In this document: piece by piece, positions 24,997 to 34,028 of the stretch | How the letters are laid out: each line of letters begins with the position of its first letter | Position numbering within the stretch: the stretch's first letter is position 1 | From: Chitinophaga pendula | Lineage (GTDB): Bacteria; Bacteroidota; Bacteroidia; Chitinophagales; Chitinophagaceae | Reading direction: 5' to 3' | Assembly: GCF_020386615.1 (NCBI RefSeq) | Contig: NZ_CP077769.1 | Location: 7,303,501 to 7,367,500 of the forward strand | DNA: 64,000 bases | The notes under the pieces: model-generated | Database searches by the model: none | What the model was told of the DNA's origin: nothing | What the model saw: only the letters and a program-made list of their open reading frames with translations | Translations under genes and position numbers: made by a program

Positions 24997-25389
24997 ATGG
25001 CAGGAGAGACAAATCTGGACAAACTATTAAAAGAAATGCGCCCCACCCACCAACCGGGTGAGTACGTATTCTGCTCCGTAAGGTCGCTGGAAGGAATAGC
25101 CATCACAGATACCGTGATGTTCCTGAAAGAAGAAGAAGGCTTTACACTGATCCTACGTAAAGAAGTAGCAGACCGCCTGCAATTATCCTATACCTATATC
25201 GCCGCCTGGATCACCCTCACCATCCATTCCTCCCTGGAAGCGGTAGGCCTCACTGCCGCATTCTCAAAAGCACTCGCACAGGAAAATATCAGCTGTAACG
25301 TAGTCGCCGGCTATTACCACGATCATATCTTCGTCGACAATAAAGACGCAGAAAAAGCATTAAAAGTACTCAATAACTTCGCCGGCTGA
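24997..25389 (+). CDS. ACT-domain protein
   Basis: 130 residues without catalytic domain. Two ACT-like beta-alpha-beta halves: residues about 1-65 (YVFCSVRSLEGIAITDTVMF) and 70-130 (AAWITLTIHSSLEAVGLTAA, SCNVVAGYYHDHIFV). This is the stand-alone DUF2241/ACT_7-type small protein, thought to bind an amino acid and regulate a partner. The partner is not apparent. The stop codon is embedded in an 8-bp hairpin (about 25382-25404). Confidence 0.85.
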   Translation: MAGETNLDKLLKEMRPTHQPGEYVFCSVRSLEGIAITDTVMFLKEEEGFTLILRKEVADRLQLSYTYIAAWITLTIHSSLEAVGLTAAFSKALAQENISCNVVAGYYHDHIFVDNKDAEKALKVLNNFAG

Positions 25390-25460
25390 AAATAGCTCAG
25401 CCGGATATGGCATCCGGCCAAGCGTAAACGAAACAAAGAAAAGAAGCCCGGGCTGGGTGA

Positions 25461-25643
25461 TTAATCAAAACAGATACATAGTGCGGCTTCACATTTAGCC
25501 TTGCCATACCCGTTCACCAGGCATTGTACCAGGCAGCCGACCATCAGGAAACATTGCCCTATCACAACAGGACCGCCGCCTCCTTTAACATGTTTTAGCT
25601 CTTCCCTCGTAAGGTGTTGTTTGATGCTGTTTAATTTTTTCAT
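25461..25643 (-). CDS. Double-glycine-leader Cys-rich peptide (60 aa)
   Basis: 60 residues from ATG 25643, the start that opens the typical leader MKKLNSIKQHLTREELKHVK followed by four glycines. Such -REELK-VKGG leaders are common for Bacteroidetes bacteriocin-like peptides cleaved after Gly-Gly by C39 ABC exporters. The mature part has six cysteines spread as IGQCFLMVGCLVQC and AKCEAALCICFD; it is more hydrophobic than the peptide at 21857 and not related to it beyond the leader. No exporter or modification gene is adjacent. It stands alone between the ACT gene and a 570-base gene-poor stretch. Confidence 0.68.
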   Translation of the reverse strand: MKKLNSIKQHLTREELKHVKGGGGPVVIGQCFLMVGCLVQCLVNGYGKAKCEAALCICFD

Positions 25644-26212
25644 GTGCTGTACATTTTGAGGGTTATAGAAGGACGCTATGCACATTCCATACTTTAAGTT
25701 AAGATATCCCCCTCCACATTAGAATGCACAACAATGCCGGATCATTGCAATGATGCCGGATGAATGCCCGGCACCATTATACAAATCACATCACACAGTG
25801 CAATAGCATTGACCGCTGATACTGCTCGCGCCTTTGCGATAAAATCTGATATAACAGGATAAATAGCAGGCATTATCACTGCTGCAGGATACACCAATGC
25901 TTAACTGCTAACGCACCTCTCTGTCATAAAGCTGCGCCAGGTCCACCTTTAGTATAACCAAAGCTTATCATTCCCTTAAGCCAGGTAGCCCCGCCGCTAT
26001 CTCCACTACATCCCATCCCTTATTATTATAACATAAATATTTTTTTTGTCAACAATCAACTCCCGTTATAGCGATGTTCGATATCTTTTAATGTATACAC
26101 AAAACCGCTTGCAAAATGGACAATAGTTCTTAAAGCAACGTCGAATAACGTCAAATCCCGTCAACATACCAATTCAGATCCTTTACGTAACTTCCGTGAA
26201 AACCTATATTCA
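25644..26212. other. Gene-poor intergenic region
   Basis: About 570 bases with no supported gene. It holds a repeated GATGCCGGAT / CCCGGCA-type sequence near 25735-25775, an A/T-rich run with eight T's near 26040, and short repeats of AACGTC/CCCGTCAA near 26140-26165. Nothing resembles an RNA gene. Confidence 0.45.
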
Positions 26213-27010
26213 ATGGCTCGGCAAACAGGGTTCATTACATTCACAGGCAAACTGGGTAATATGGTCGGGTATTGTCGGCATGGCGATTACTTCATACGTA
26301 CCTTGCCCGAAAAAGTCCGGCAGACACCCGCCACCCGCAAAGCAGCATATCGCTTCGGCATCACTAGTACATATGGTCGCCTCATCAGGCAAACCATCCT
26401 CCCGCACCTTCACCTCCCCTACGATGGCGCCCTCGTCAACCGCTTGAATAGTACCCTGGCCGGCCTGAGAGAAAGAACTGCCGGGTTGCAGGGCTTTTCA
26501 TTCAATAGACATGCAGGGCTGCAACAATACCTTACGATAACACCCCAACTTACCAGGAATGGTACCCTACATATCCCTCCTCAATCCCTCCGGCAGGTAA
26601 CAGGGATCACACAGCTCCGGCTTACCCTGGTCGCTTCCCGGATAGATTTTAGCACCCGGCGGATAGGTGAATCCTCCACCCTGACGCATATAATAGATAT
26701 GCACACGCCATTTGCCGGCCTGACGCTGGATAGCACACCGCCCGGCAAAGGCACACTGATACTCACCTTACAGGTGCAAGCGATGACTGCGGGGAGGATA
26801 AAGACGCATAGGGCCGCCACCGTAGCCGATGTCATTGCTGTATTACCACCCCAGCTCTCCTCCTCACATCCCCGGGTACAATACCCGCACCGGCAACAAC
26901 CCCGCCCCAGGATCAGCCGTCACCTGCCATATCTCCATCACAACAGGGTACCTGCCCGCCCGCCCGCCTTACAGATCAATACCCCCTTACCGTTAATAGA
27001 TGGTTCGTAA
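26213..27010 (+). CDS. Hypothetical protein, DUF6266-like N-terminus
   Basis: 265 residues, no signal peptide. The opening MARQTGFITFTGKLGNMVGY then DYFIRTLPEKVRQTPATRKA is typical of a Bacteroidetes family similar to DUF6266, where a GKLGN-VGY motif leads into a basic region. The middle is beta-rich (LRLTLVASRIDFSTRRIGE). The last 50 residues switch to a Pro/His/Arg-rich composition, and another frame over the same bases reads more like folded protein, so a frame slip near 26860-26880 is possible. Function unknown. Confidence 0.6.
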   Translation: MARQTGFITFTGKLGNMVGYCRHGDYFIRTLPEKVRQTPATRKAAYRFGITSTYGRLIRQTILPHLHLPYDGALVNRLNSTLAGLRERTAGLQGFSFNRHAGLQQYLTITPQLTRNGTLHIPPQSLRQVTGITQLRLTLVASRIDFSTRRIGESSTLTHIIDMHTPFAGLTLDSTPPGKGTLILTLQVQAMTAGRIKTHRAATVADVIAVLPPQLSSSHPRVQYPHRQQPRPRISRHLPYLHHNRVPARPPALQINTPLPLIDGS

Positions 27011-27193
27011 TTGTAGTCAATGTATGGTATCTAATGATTTAATTACCAATAATTTAATATTTTTGTAGTCGCGCTGTAGATATAGTTCCTTACAATATAG
27101 ATGTTTTGTAGTATCCGGATATTTGTCATTGTAGATGCCCTTTCACAAATTTGCAGCTGTTGAAAATTTGTAAACCATTACCAGGTAAACCAT

Positions 27194-27658
27194 ATGCAAT
27201 CATTAAAGTACTTCACCCAGGAAGGCAACGTCTATACAAAGAAGCCGCAAACAGTATTCATAATAACACTGGCCTTATTCCTTTTCCTCATCGTTGCCTT
27301 GATCCTGATCAAAGGCGCCCCTACCACCAGCAACAAAGTGATCGCCGGCTTCGTCGCCTTCCTTGGTGTGATCCTGTTTTTACGTACATCAGGTAAGCTC
27401 CGGATCAGTACCGGCGACCGGACCCTCCGTTATCAGCCGTTTTTCTTTAGCGGTGAACAGGTATTCAGCTTCGACGACTTCGAAAACTTCCTGATCTCAA
27501 AACAATCCTTCCTCATTACCATGAATGCAACCGCTTCCATTATCCTGTATAAAAATGGGAAGAAAAAGATGATTATGCTGCACCAGAGCGTGTTTGTAAC
27601 CAAACCACTACAGGTGGTAATCGAAGAAACAAGCAAAATTATGGGCATTCCGACTTAA
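27194..27658 (+). CDS. Small membrane protein, unknown
   Basis: 154 residues. Two hydrophobic helices (about 22-42 FIITLALFLFLIVALILI and 48-68) are followed by a soluble beta-rich part with SGKLRISTGDRTLRYQPFFF and ASIILYKNGKKKMIML, resembling a bacterial PH-like domain anchored by a hairpin. The next gene, 21 bases downstream, has the same layout, so the two look like diverged relatives or partners of one membrane complex. No family is recognised. Confidence 0.62.
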   Translation: MQSLKYFTQEGNVYTKKPQTVFIITLALFLFLIVALILIKGAPTTSNKVIAGFVAFLGVILFLRTSGKLRISTGDRTLRYQPFFFSGEQVFSFDDFENFLISKQSFLITMNATASIILYKNGKKKMIMLHQSVFVTKPLQVVIEETSKIMGIPT

Positions 27659-27679
27659 CAGACCCTATATTGATGTACA

Positions 27680-28168
27680 ATGGTAGAAAAATACAATCTC
27701 ATAATAATGGATGGCCGGCTCAGCCTGCAACCCAAAAAAAGTTACAAGAACAAGATCATTGGTTGCATAATAGGAGCCATTATTGCATTCGTCGCACCTC
27801 GTGTCGTCGATTTGAGCAGCGATATCAATACCGTGCTCTACATGTTGGGAGTGATATTTATGGGATACGCCTGCTACGACTTCCTGTTTAATGTGAACCT
27901 GACATATATATTCGATAAGACACAACATACCGTTTACCAGAAAGTACCCGGTATCTACACACGCAAGCTGATGCGGTTTGACGAAGTGTTTATCATCGCT
28001 ACAGAGGTTACCGGCGATATTTATTATGGTATCTCCAATAAGAAGAACAAGTACGGTAGGAATTACGAGATCAGCGACTATTTCCCGGATACAAAGAGAG
28101 GCCGTAGCCGGCAGCAACAATATGAGCAGGAAGTATTGGTTGTAATAGAGGACTTCCTGAAAAATTAA
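27680..28168 (+). CDS. Small membrane protein, unknown (paired with upstream gene)
   Basis: 162 residues. Basic N-terminal part (SLQPKKSYKNKIIGC), two hydrophobic helices near 26-46 and 55-72, then a soluble part with YIFDKTQHTVYQKVPGIYTR and LMRFDEVFIIATEVTG. Architecture matches the preceding gene, and the 21-base gap implies co-transcription. A GC-rich bidirectional hairpin at 28326 lies downstream. Function unknown. Confidence 0.62.
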   Translation: MVEKYNLIIMDGRLSLQPKKSYKNKIIGCIIGAIIAFVAPRVVDLSSDINTVLYMLGVIFMGYACYDFLFNVNLTYIFDKTQHTVYQKVPGIYTRKLMRFDEVFIIATEVTGDIYYGISNKKNKYGRNYEISDYFPDTKRGRSRQQQYEQEVLVVIEDFLKN

Positions 28169-28325
28169 GGGAAATAGGATGCCTGTTCATAGCAATAAGT
28201 TGTAGTAGCTCATAAGAAACAAACCGCGATGACCCCGGTCATTTGCTCACATGCGCATGTGTACCATTCGGTGTTAGCAGATCAAGACGTTTTGCCTGGT
28301 AATTCGAAAAGATAATGAAAAGGAA

Positions 28326-28356
28326 GCCGCCGGTCCCCCCAGACCGGCGGCCGTTT
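28326..28356. terminator. Bidirectional terminator between convergent genes
   Basis: 10-bp GC-only-rich stem (28326-28335 with 28342-28351) flanked by GTTTT on one side and A-rich on the other. It serves the small membrane protein pair (+) and the AraC regulator (-). Confidence 0.7.
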
Positions 28357-28361
28357 TATCG

Positions 28362-28396
28362 GTCAGATGTTAAGCAGGATGTCAGATGTTAAGCAG
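28362..28396. repeat. 19-base tandem duplication at the end of the AraC gene
   Basis: GTCAGATGTTAAGCAG occurs at 28362-28377 and again at 28381-28396, period 19. The second copy contains the stop codon of the AraC gene, so the 3' end has been duplicated by slippage. Confidence 0.8.
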
Positions 28397-29204
28397 AAAG
28401 ATGTGCAGCGCCCCCTGGCGGGTAGCCGAATTGTTTTTTAAAGGCAAAGGAGAAATGGGAGAGATTCTCAAAGCCGACCTCAAAGTATACATCGGAAGGC
28501 CGCCGCTTTTGCTCAAATATCTGTTTATGGGCCAGCTCCAGCCGCTTTTGTGTCAGCCAACGTTGAGGAGTGGTGTTAAACGCCTTTTTAAAATCCCTTT
28601 TAAAAGTAGTCAGACTACGACCCGTCAGAAAGCCAAATTGCTCCATAGGTAGGTTGAACATATAGTTTTTGGTCATGAACGTCGCCAGGTCTATCTTCCC
28701 CGGATCGTCAAAACTACCTAATATATGATTGGCATCCTGGTCTATAGAACGAAGGATGGTCAACGCTTCCACCACCTTGCCATTAGCAATTTCTGCCGGC
28801 AACTCATCCGACAACCGGAAGTAAGGAGATAAAGAATCAAACAGGCTGTCTAACAACGGATGCTGATCCATCATTTTCATCGTCGGGATCTCCGGTACCT
28901 CATTACCCGGGGTAGCGTGGATATAGTGTCTTTTTAACATTTCTGTAGTGAAATAGATAGCTACAGACTTGTAAGGCTGCCCGCCAGCAGGGTATTTAGC
29001 AATCTTCACCAATTGATTAAAGGGGAATAATATAGTATCTCCCCCCTTAAATGTATAGGAGCCCTCTGCAAAGGTCACCCTCATTTCCCCGGATATCATC
29101 CGTATCAGGGAATGTTTGCGGATCAATATCTCGCTACTGTAATACCGCTCACTTATACAGGACATAAATATGTCAGCCTTTGAAAATGTACTCGGTTTCG
29201 CCAT
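28389..29204 (-). CDS. AraC-family transcriptional regulator
   Basis: 271 residues from ATG 29204. The N-terminal half is a cupin-like sensor (RKHSLIRMISGEMRVTFAEG, DTILFPFNQ). The C-terminal AraC double HTH spans about 180-265, with FGFLTGRSLTTFKRDFKKAF, TPQRWLTQKRLELAHKQI and VGFENLSHFSFAFKKQFG. It lies 146 bases downstream of an SDR gene on the same strand. In Bacteroidetes, AraC regulators of this type often control an adjacent oxidoreductase, so it probably regulates the SDR. The 3' end carries a 19-base tandem duplication. Confidence 0.93.
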   Translation of the reverse strand: MAKPSTFSKADIFMSCISERYYSSEILIRKHSLIRMISGEMRVTFAEGSYTFKGGDTILFPFNQLVKIAKYPAGGQPYKSVAIYFTTEMLKRHYIHATPGNEVPEIPTMKMMDQHPLLDSLFDSLSPYFRLSDELPAEIANGKVVEALTILRSIDQDANHILGSFDDPGKIDLATFMTKNYMFNLPMEQFGFLTGRSLTTFKRDFKKAFNTTPQRWLTQKRLELAHKQIFEQKRRPSDVYFEVGFENLSHFSFAFKKQFGYPPGGAAHLSA

Positions 29205-29350
29205 GTCAACTATACTTATATAAATATAAAACAAACGTTTGCAGATATACATACGTATGTCGGCGTATTTGCGTTGCCTGGCACAACTAATAACCAGGCA
29301 TCTTCCTGGAATAATGTCTGGTTATCAGGTTGTTGGTGGTATGTTGGCAG

Positions 29351-30364
29351 TTACTTATCAAGGATTACGCCGGTCAGTTGTTCGCTCACCTGCCATAAAC
29401 GCTCGGCAGCTTCCGGGTCTACCGCGAAACTCATCACCCCCGGACGCTGTGCCAATATATCCTGCGACCAGGCACTCACTTCCTCAGGCGTTACTACCGG
29501 GGATATCTCGTTGTTCTCACAATAGGCGCCCCCCAATCCATTCAGCAAAGGACTTACTGCACACCATACCTGGGTGGAAGCACCTTGCTCCAGTGTCTTC
29601 AGCTGGCGCTGCGGATCAATGATCGGACGACCCTGTGCATCGACAACACCCAGCCTGCGGATATCTTCGGCGGAGAGGTGTTTACCCAACCCGGTCCCAA
29701 CGATAGCCCCCGGATGTAAAGAAAAGGCACGTATACCATACTCCCGGCCACGTTGATCCAACGCCAGCGCAAAAAGAACATTGGCCGTTTTGGATTGTCC
29801 ATAGGCTGCCCAACCGTCATATGCCCGGTGTTCGAAATGCAGATCTTCAAAGATCACAGCAGACCGGCGGTGCCCACGCGAAGATACAGACACAACCCTG
29901 GCGCCATTAGCTTGTTTTAATGCCGGCCAGAGACGGGCAGTCAGCTGGAAATGCCCCAGGTGGTTGGTCGCAAACTGAATTTCGTACCCCCTCCCATCGA
30001 GCGTGAAAGGATTGGCCATAATACCTGCACTGTTCACCAATAGGTGCAACGGACGATTAGTAGAAAGGAACCAGGTAGCAAATTCATCGATAGAGGCCGG
30101 GTCCAGCAGATCCATCTGCCTTATCTCCACACCGTCAATCCCTTCCAACGCTTTTACCGCCCTGGCATGATCCCGGGTAGGAACAATCACCTGCGCACCC
30201 GCCTGGCGGAATACCCTTACATTCTCCAGACCTATACCGGAATATCCCCCCGTTACAATGGCTACTTTACCAGTCAGATCTATACCGGCTATCACCTCTT
30301 CCGCAGTCGAAGCCGCTTCGAACGGTGAACCTACCGGTTGCTGTAAAACTTCATTTGATATCAT
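29351..30364 (-). CDS. Short-chain dehydrogenase/reductase (SDR)
   Basis: 337 residues from ATG 30364, since the N-terminal text before it is not typical. The cofactor motif is VAIVTGGYSGIGLENVRVF, the LVNSAGIM strand follows, and the catalytic YGQSKTANV (Tyr-xxx-Lys) lies near residue 205. The long C-terminus makes it an extended-type SDR of the WW-oxidoreductase/retinol-dehydrogenase-like group common in environmental bacteria. Substrate unknown. It precedes the AraC gene. A 9-bp inverted repeat flanks a -7 element just upstream. Confidence 0.9.
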   Translation of the reverse strand: MISNEVLQQPVGSPFEAASTAEEVIAGIDLTGKVAIVTGGYSGIGLENVRVFRQAGAQVIVPTRDHARAVKALEGIDGVEIRQMDLLDPASIDEFATWFLSTNRPLHLLVNSAGIMANPFTLDGRGYEIQFATNHLGHFQLTARLWPALKQANGARVVSVSSRGHRRSAVIFEDLHFEHRAYDGWAAYGQSKTANVLFALALDQRGREYGIRAFSLHPGAIVGTGLGKHLSAEDIRRLGVVDAQGRPIIDPQRQLKTLEQGASTQVWCAVSPLLNGLGGAYCENNEISPVVTPEEVSAWSQDILAQRPGVMSFAVDPEAAERLWQVSEQLTGVILDK

Positions 30365-30370
30365 CTTGAT

Positions 30371-30418
30371 ATGGTTTAATGTGATTTGATAATGCAAACT
30401 TACCATAGGTTAAACCAT
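30371..30418. promoter_or_regulatory. Inverted repeat and -7 element upstream of the SDR gene
   Basis: ATGGTTTAA (30371-30379) and TTAAACCAT (30410-30418) form a perfect 9-bp inverted repeat separated by 30 bases. Between them, on the minus strand, TAAGTTTG (30395-30402) matches TAnnTTTG. The arrangement suits a regulator bridging or flanking the promoter, possibly the adjacent AraC protein. Confidence 0.5.
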
Positions 30419-30711
30419 CTCATTTTGTTTAAAAGTCCTATTATGCTTTGTTTATAGGGCCATTTTCCCCGATTAGGATTTTACCTGAGTTTTCCACTAA
30501 CGCAAAAGCAACCGGCTGAGAATTTTGCCATCTGGATAAATTTTTTTTTATTTGTTAATGTTGTTTGGGGTCAGCCCCCTACCGGTTTGCTGGTAGTTGA
30601 CCCGTATATTTTTAGTATTTCAAACTGTACAGTAGCTACCGATGTTGCTATTATCTGGACCTCCCCAAATCGGCAAAAATGTCTGTAGCATAGTCATCAA
30701 TCGCTTACCTT
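30419..30711. other. Intergenic region upstream of the RHS-type gene
   Basis: About 290 bases with a run of T's near 30541-30550 and no gene. The promoter of the large YD-repeat gene should lie here; TATATTTT near 30604 is a one-mismatch -7 candidate. Nothing else is seen. Confidence 0.4.
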
Positions 30712-33700
30712 ATGAAGACAGTCATTAGACTTTTGTTATTAAAAATGTTGCTGGTAATCACAGTGTCGGCCCGGAGTCAAAAGGCACAAACTCCTGAATT
30801 ACCTAAAATCTTACCTCCTACCCCCAATGCGGCAGAACTGGTGAAAGATACCCGCATCACCACAGGATTGTTCACCGGTACCGCCCAGTTTGATATCCCA
30901 TTATATACGATCCGTTATCGCAATGTAAATGTACCCATTGGACTTAGCTATAGTTCTAATGGCGTAAAAGTAGATCAGATCGCATCGAGAGTAGGAGTCG
31001 ATTGGGTACTAAATGCTGGCGGAGTGATCACGAGGACGGTAATGCATAAGGATGACCTTACCAGCACACGTAGGCCTAATCCTGTTAATAATAGTAGAGA
31101 AGAGCTGGCAAAATATGTGGAACCATTTGTACAGCAGGATGATATCTATGATACACAGTCAGATGAGTTCTCCTACAATGTGAATGGATTATCTGGAAAG
31201 TTTTTCCTGGACGACAATAAAACCGTACAGCAGATAAGTATAGCCAACGTAAAGATTGAAAGAGCCACCCTGTCACAACGAAGTTCATGGGATTTCAGGA
31301 TTGTTGATGGGGATGGTATTACGTATTGGTTTGGTGGCGATCAGGCTAGAGAATCTTCTAAGACAACAGGTAGCTGTGGTTATGAATATACCTCTTATGT
31401 AGACGTGGCCTGGTACTTGAACAAGATTACATATCCCGGAGGTGACGAAGTTATATTGAACTATGATCCGTTAACCCTGAGCAATTATGCCACTTCTATC
31501 AGCGAAAGCTATGTGTTCATGTATCCAGGGCAAGGAGATTATCAATGGAATGGTAGCGGAGGAAATACTCAATGCGAACAGACTCCAATCGTACCTAATA
31601 TGCAAAGCCTATGTGTGCAATATGTTACCAGCAGGGGAGTCGTTCTGAAATCAATTGTCGCTGGTAAAACACAGCTGCTCTTTGGTTCCACAGATAGAGA
31701 AGACTTGGAAGATAAATGTATCAATACTATCAAAGTATTCTACAATGGTAGCCTGAAAAAAGATTACGAACTGCAATATACCTATGCTTTAAATAATGGA
31801 TTTACCGGAAATGTTCAAAATATACCAGTACCCTATGGATACAAACGGCTGTTCCTTACAGGTATTTTAGAAAAGAATATAGTGGGATCGGGGGCTCCTC
31901 TTAGTTACCGGTTTGAATATTATAATATGAATAACCTGCCGCCTCGACTTTCTTGTGCCCAGGATTATGGCGGATATTTTCATGGACGTGCAGACGGATA
32001 TTATTCGCCCGCTGTAGTCCAGAAAGATAATGACGCATCCCTGATTGAAATATCCGCATCTGAAAAAGATTATAACCTGTTTAACGGCTATGGAAATAAT
32101 AAAGAACCAGATACCGTAGCCGCTAAAATGGGTGTATTACGTACTATCACTTATCCAACTGGTGGAAAAGAAGAAATTGTATGGGAAGGTAACACTGTAA
32201 GAAAGAAGGTAACAGTATATCCTTCGGAACAAACAACAAGCGCTACTGTCTCAGGAGAAGGCCTGAAAGGAGCAAAAAGCATCACCAAAAATTTTACTAT
32301 CAGTTATCCACAAACTGTCAGATTCAGACAACGTGCTAATATCTTATCCCCCGATGAATATGATCCCATACATAATATGGCAGAAGTCGAATTGACAGCC
32401 CCCTCGGGTACGGTAATATCGTCTCAGTTACTAGGTAGAAATTTACCTGCTGTCGAGAAATACATGTCGCTAAGCGAAATAGGTACCTATACAATAAAGG
32501 TAACCGCTTACGGAGCCGCCATGGGAGGATTAGGGTCTGTAACTGCCCGCGTCGGAAATATATCACAGATTGATAGTAATGTAATTATACCTGGCCTCCG
32601 GGTAAAACAATTAAGAGCCACCGCTATTCCCAATACCGCTCCTGAAGTAAAAGAGTTTTACTACGCTAAATCGTCAGAACTGGCTATATCTTCGGGAGAA
32701 GCAGAACAAGTAAGGTTTTATCAACCCAATTATAGCGTTACAAAATATATGACCTGCAAAAATGTATTGGGTGGTGGCGGACTAGAAGGCAGGCAACAAT
32801 CCTTTCTATTTGGAAAACTAAGCAGCTATAGCCTGATGCCGATGTATATTAGCGGACAAGCGCTGGTAAATTATAAACATGTAACCATAGGATATGGCGA
32901 AAAAGCAAAAAATGGCTTGCAAGAACATGAGTTCAAAATAGTAAGGAATAAACCAGGAAACTGGCTGAATGGTAGCGTTATTTATAACGCCCCATATGCT
33001 AACAACGGATTTTTGAATGGTCTTGAAACAGCAGTAAGGCAATATCGCAATGACAATAACTCATTTAAACTAGTGGGTGAACGGCAGAATATTTATAGTT
33101 CTGATGCCCGTGTTTTCTCCTGGTTTGATAATTATGTGTTACAAAGAAAGGCAGTTAACTTCCTGTCCTATGGCCCTCAGGTAGAACTTAAAAACCTCGA
33201 CCTCTTCGATATCGTTGCCTATCCCCGGTATAAATACTGGATACACCTGGATACCGTCTATGAAAAGATTTATGACCAGCAAGGAACCGGCGTGCTCACT
33301 AATACTACTATCTACAGCTATAATAACCTGGATAACCTGAAGGTGACCGAACAGCAAACATTCGCAAGCAATGGTAGCGTGATCCGGCAGCGTAACAAAT
33401 ACATTACTGATTTCCTGTCAGAGAATGTATATCAGCAAATGAATACCCTGCATATGAATAATGCAGTGATAGAACAACTGACCTCTAACGGGAGCAATTT
33501 TGAAATACAACGCGATCAGTATCTGATCAACCCCCGTAATGCAACATTGCCAGTACTCGGCAGCAAGGCCTATGGCCAGAATACAACCAACCCTGAAAAA
33601 AGGATAGAATACCAGCAGTATGACGCGTTAGGAAACATACAACAGCAGTCAAAGTCCGGCGACGCTTCAGAAATATATCTGTGGGGGTATGATCGTCAAT

Positions 33701-34020
33701 ATCCGGTAGCCAAAATATTGGGTAGTGACTATAATACGGTGATTGCATTAGTAAATGATAATATCCTGCAACAGCCGCCGAGTGACCAGACATTACGGAA
33801 TGAATTGGCAAAAATCCGTACCGCCTTGGCAAATACACAGGCGATGGTGTCTACCTATACCTATTTACCGCTGGTAGGAATGACAAGCGAAACAACACCC
33901 GACGGCCGTACCCGCTACTATGAATATGATGCATTTGGCCGTTTGAGCCTGATAAAGGATCATAATGGTAAGATATTGAAACAAATAGATTATCAGTACC
34001 AGGTGCCGGTACAGCAATAA
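30712..34020 (+). CDS. Large secreted YD/RHS-repeat-type protein
   Basis: 1102 residues. Signal peptide in the first 22 residues (RLLLLKMLLVITVSARSQ). The N-terminal part follows the plan of Bacteroidetes RHS proteins: LFTGTAQFDIPLYTI, NVPIGLSYSSNGVKVDQIAS, GVDWVLNAGGVITR. The middle is long and beta-rich. The C-terminus has YD-like repeats, including YQQYDALGNIQQQSK, LWGYDRQYPVAKILG and a final YYEYDAFGRLSLIKDHNGK. It ends there, without the hypervariable toxin domain that follows the RHS core in polymorphic toxins; many Bacteroidetes relatives end the same way. Probably surface-exposed or secreted; role unknown. Lower GC in part of the gene than in neighbours may hint at transfer. Confidence 0.85.
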   Translation: MKTVIRLLLLKMLLVITVSARSQKAQTPELPKILPPTPNAAELVKDTRITTGLFTGTAQFDIPLYTIRYRNVNVPIGLSYSSNGVKVDQIASRVGVDWVLNAGGVITRTVMHKDDLTSTRRPNPVNNSREELAKYVEPFVQQDDIYDTQSDEFSYNVNGLSGKFFLDDNKTVQQISIANVKIERATLSQRSSWDFRIVDGDGITYWFGGDQARESSKTTGSCGYEYTSYVDVAWYLNKITYPGGDEVILNYDPLTLSNYATSISESYVFMYPGQGDYQWNGSGGNTQCEQTPIVPNMQSLCVQYVTSRGVVLKSIVAGKTQLLFGSTDREDLEDKCINTIKVFYNGSLKKDYELQYTYALNNGFTGNVQNIPVPYGYKRLFLTGILEKNIVGSGAPLSYRFEYYNMNNLPPRLSCAQDYGGYFHGRADGYYSPAVVQKDNDASLIEISASEKDYNLFNGYGNNKEPDTVAAKMGVLRTITYPTGGKEEIVWEGNTVRKKVTVYPSEQTTSATVSGEGLKGAKSITKNFTISYPQTVRFRQRANILSPDEYDPIHNMAEVELTAPSGTVISSQLLGRNLPAVEKYMSLSEIGTYTIKVTAYGAAMGGLGSVTARVGNISQIDSNVIIPGLRVKQLRATAIPNTAPEVKEFYYAKSSELAISSGEAEQVRFYQPNYSVTKYMTCKNVLGGGGLEGRQQSFLFGKLSSYSLMPMYISGQALVNYKHVTIGYGEKAKNGLQEHEFKIVRNKPGNWLNGSVIYNAPYANNGFLNGLETAVRQYRNDNNSFKLVGERQNIYSSDARVFSWFDNYVLQRKAVNFLSYGPQVELKNLDLFDIVAYPRYKYWIHLDTVYEKIYDQQGTGVLTNTTIYSYNNLDNLKVTEQQTFASNGSVIRQRNKYITDFLSENVYQQMNTLHMNNAVIEQLTSNGSNFEIQRDQYLINPRNATLPVLGSKAYGQNTTNPEKRIEYQQYDALGNIQQQSKSGDASEIYLWGYDRQYPVAKILGSDYNTVIALVNDNILQQPPSDQTLRNELAKIRTALANTQAMVSTYTYLPLVGMTSETTPDGRTRYYEYDAFGRLSLIKDHNGKILKQIDYQYQVPVQQ

Positions 34021-34028
34021 CTGTTTAA

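Noticed and set aside
28386..28652. 88-codon plus-strand frame inside the AraC gene
   Set aside because: It is the antisense shadow of the well supported AraC C-terminal domain.
30712..34020. Polymorphic RHS toxin
   Set aside because: The protein stops within the YD-repeat part and no toxin domain or immunity gene follows.
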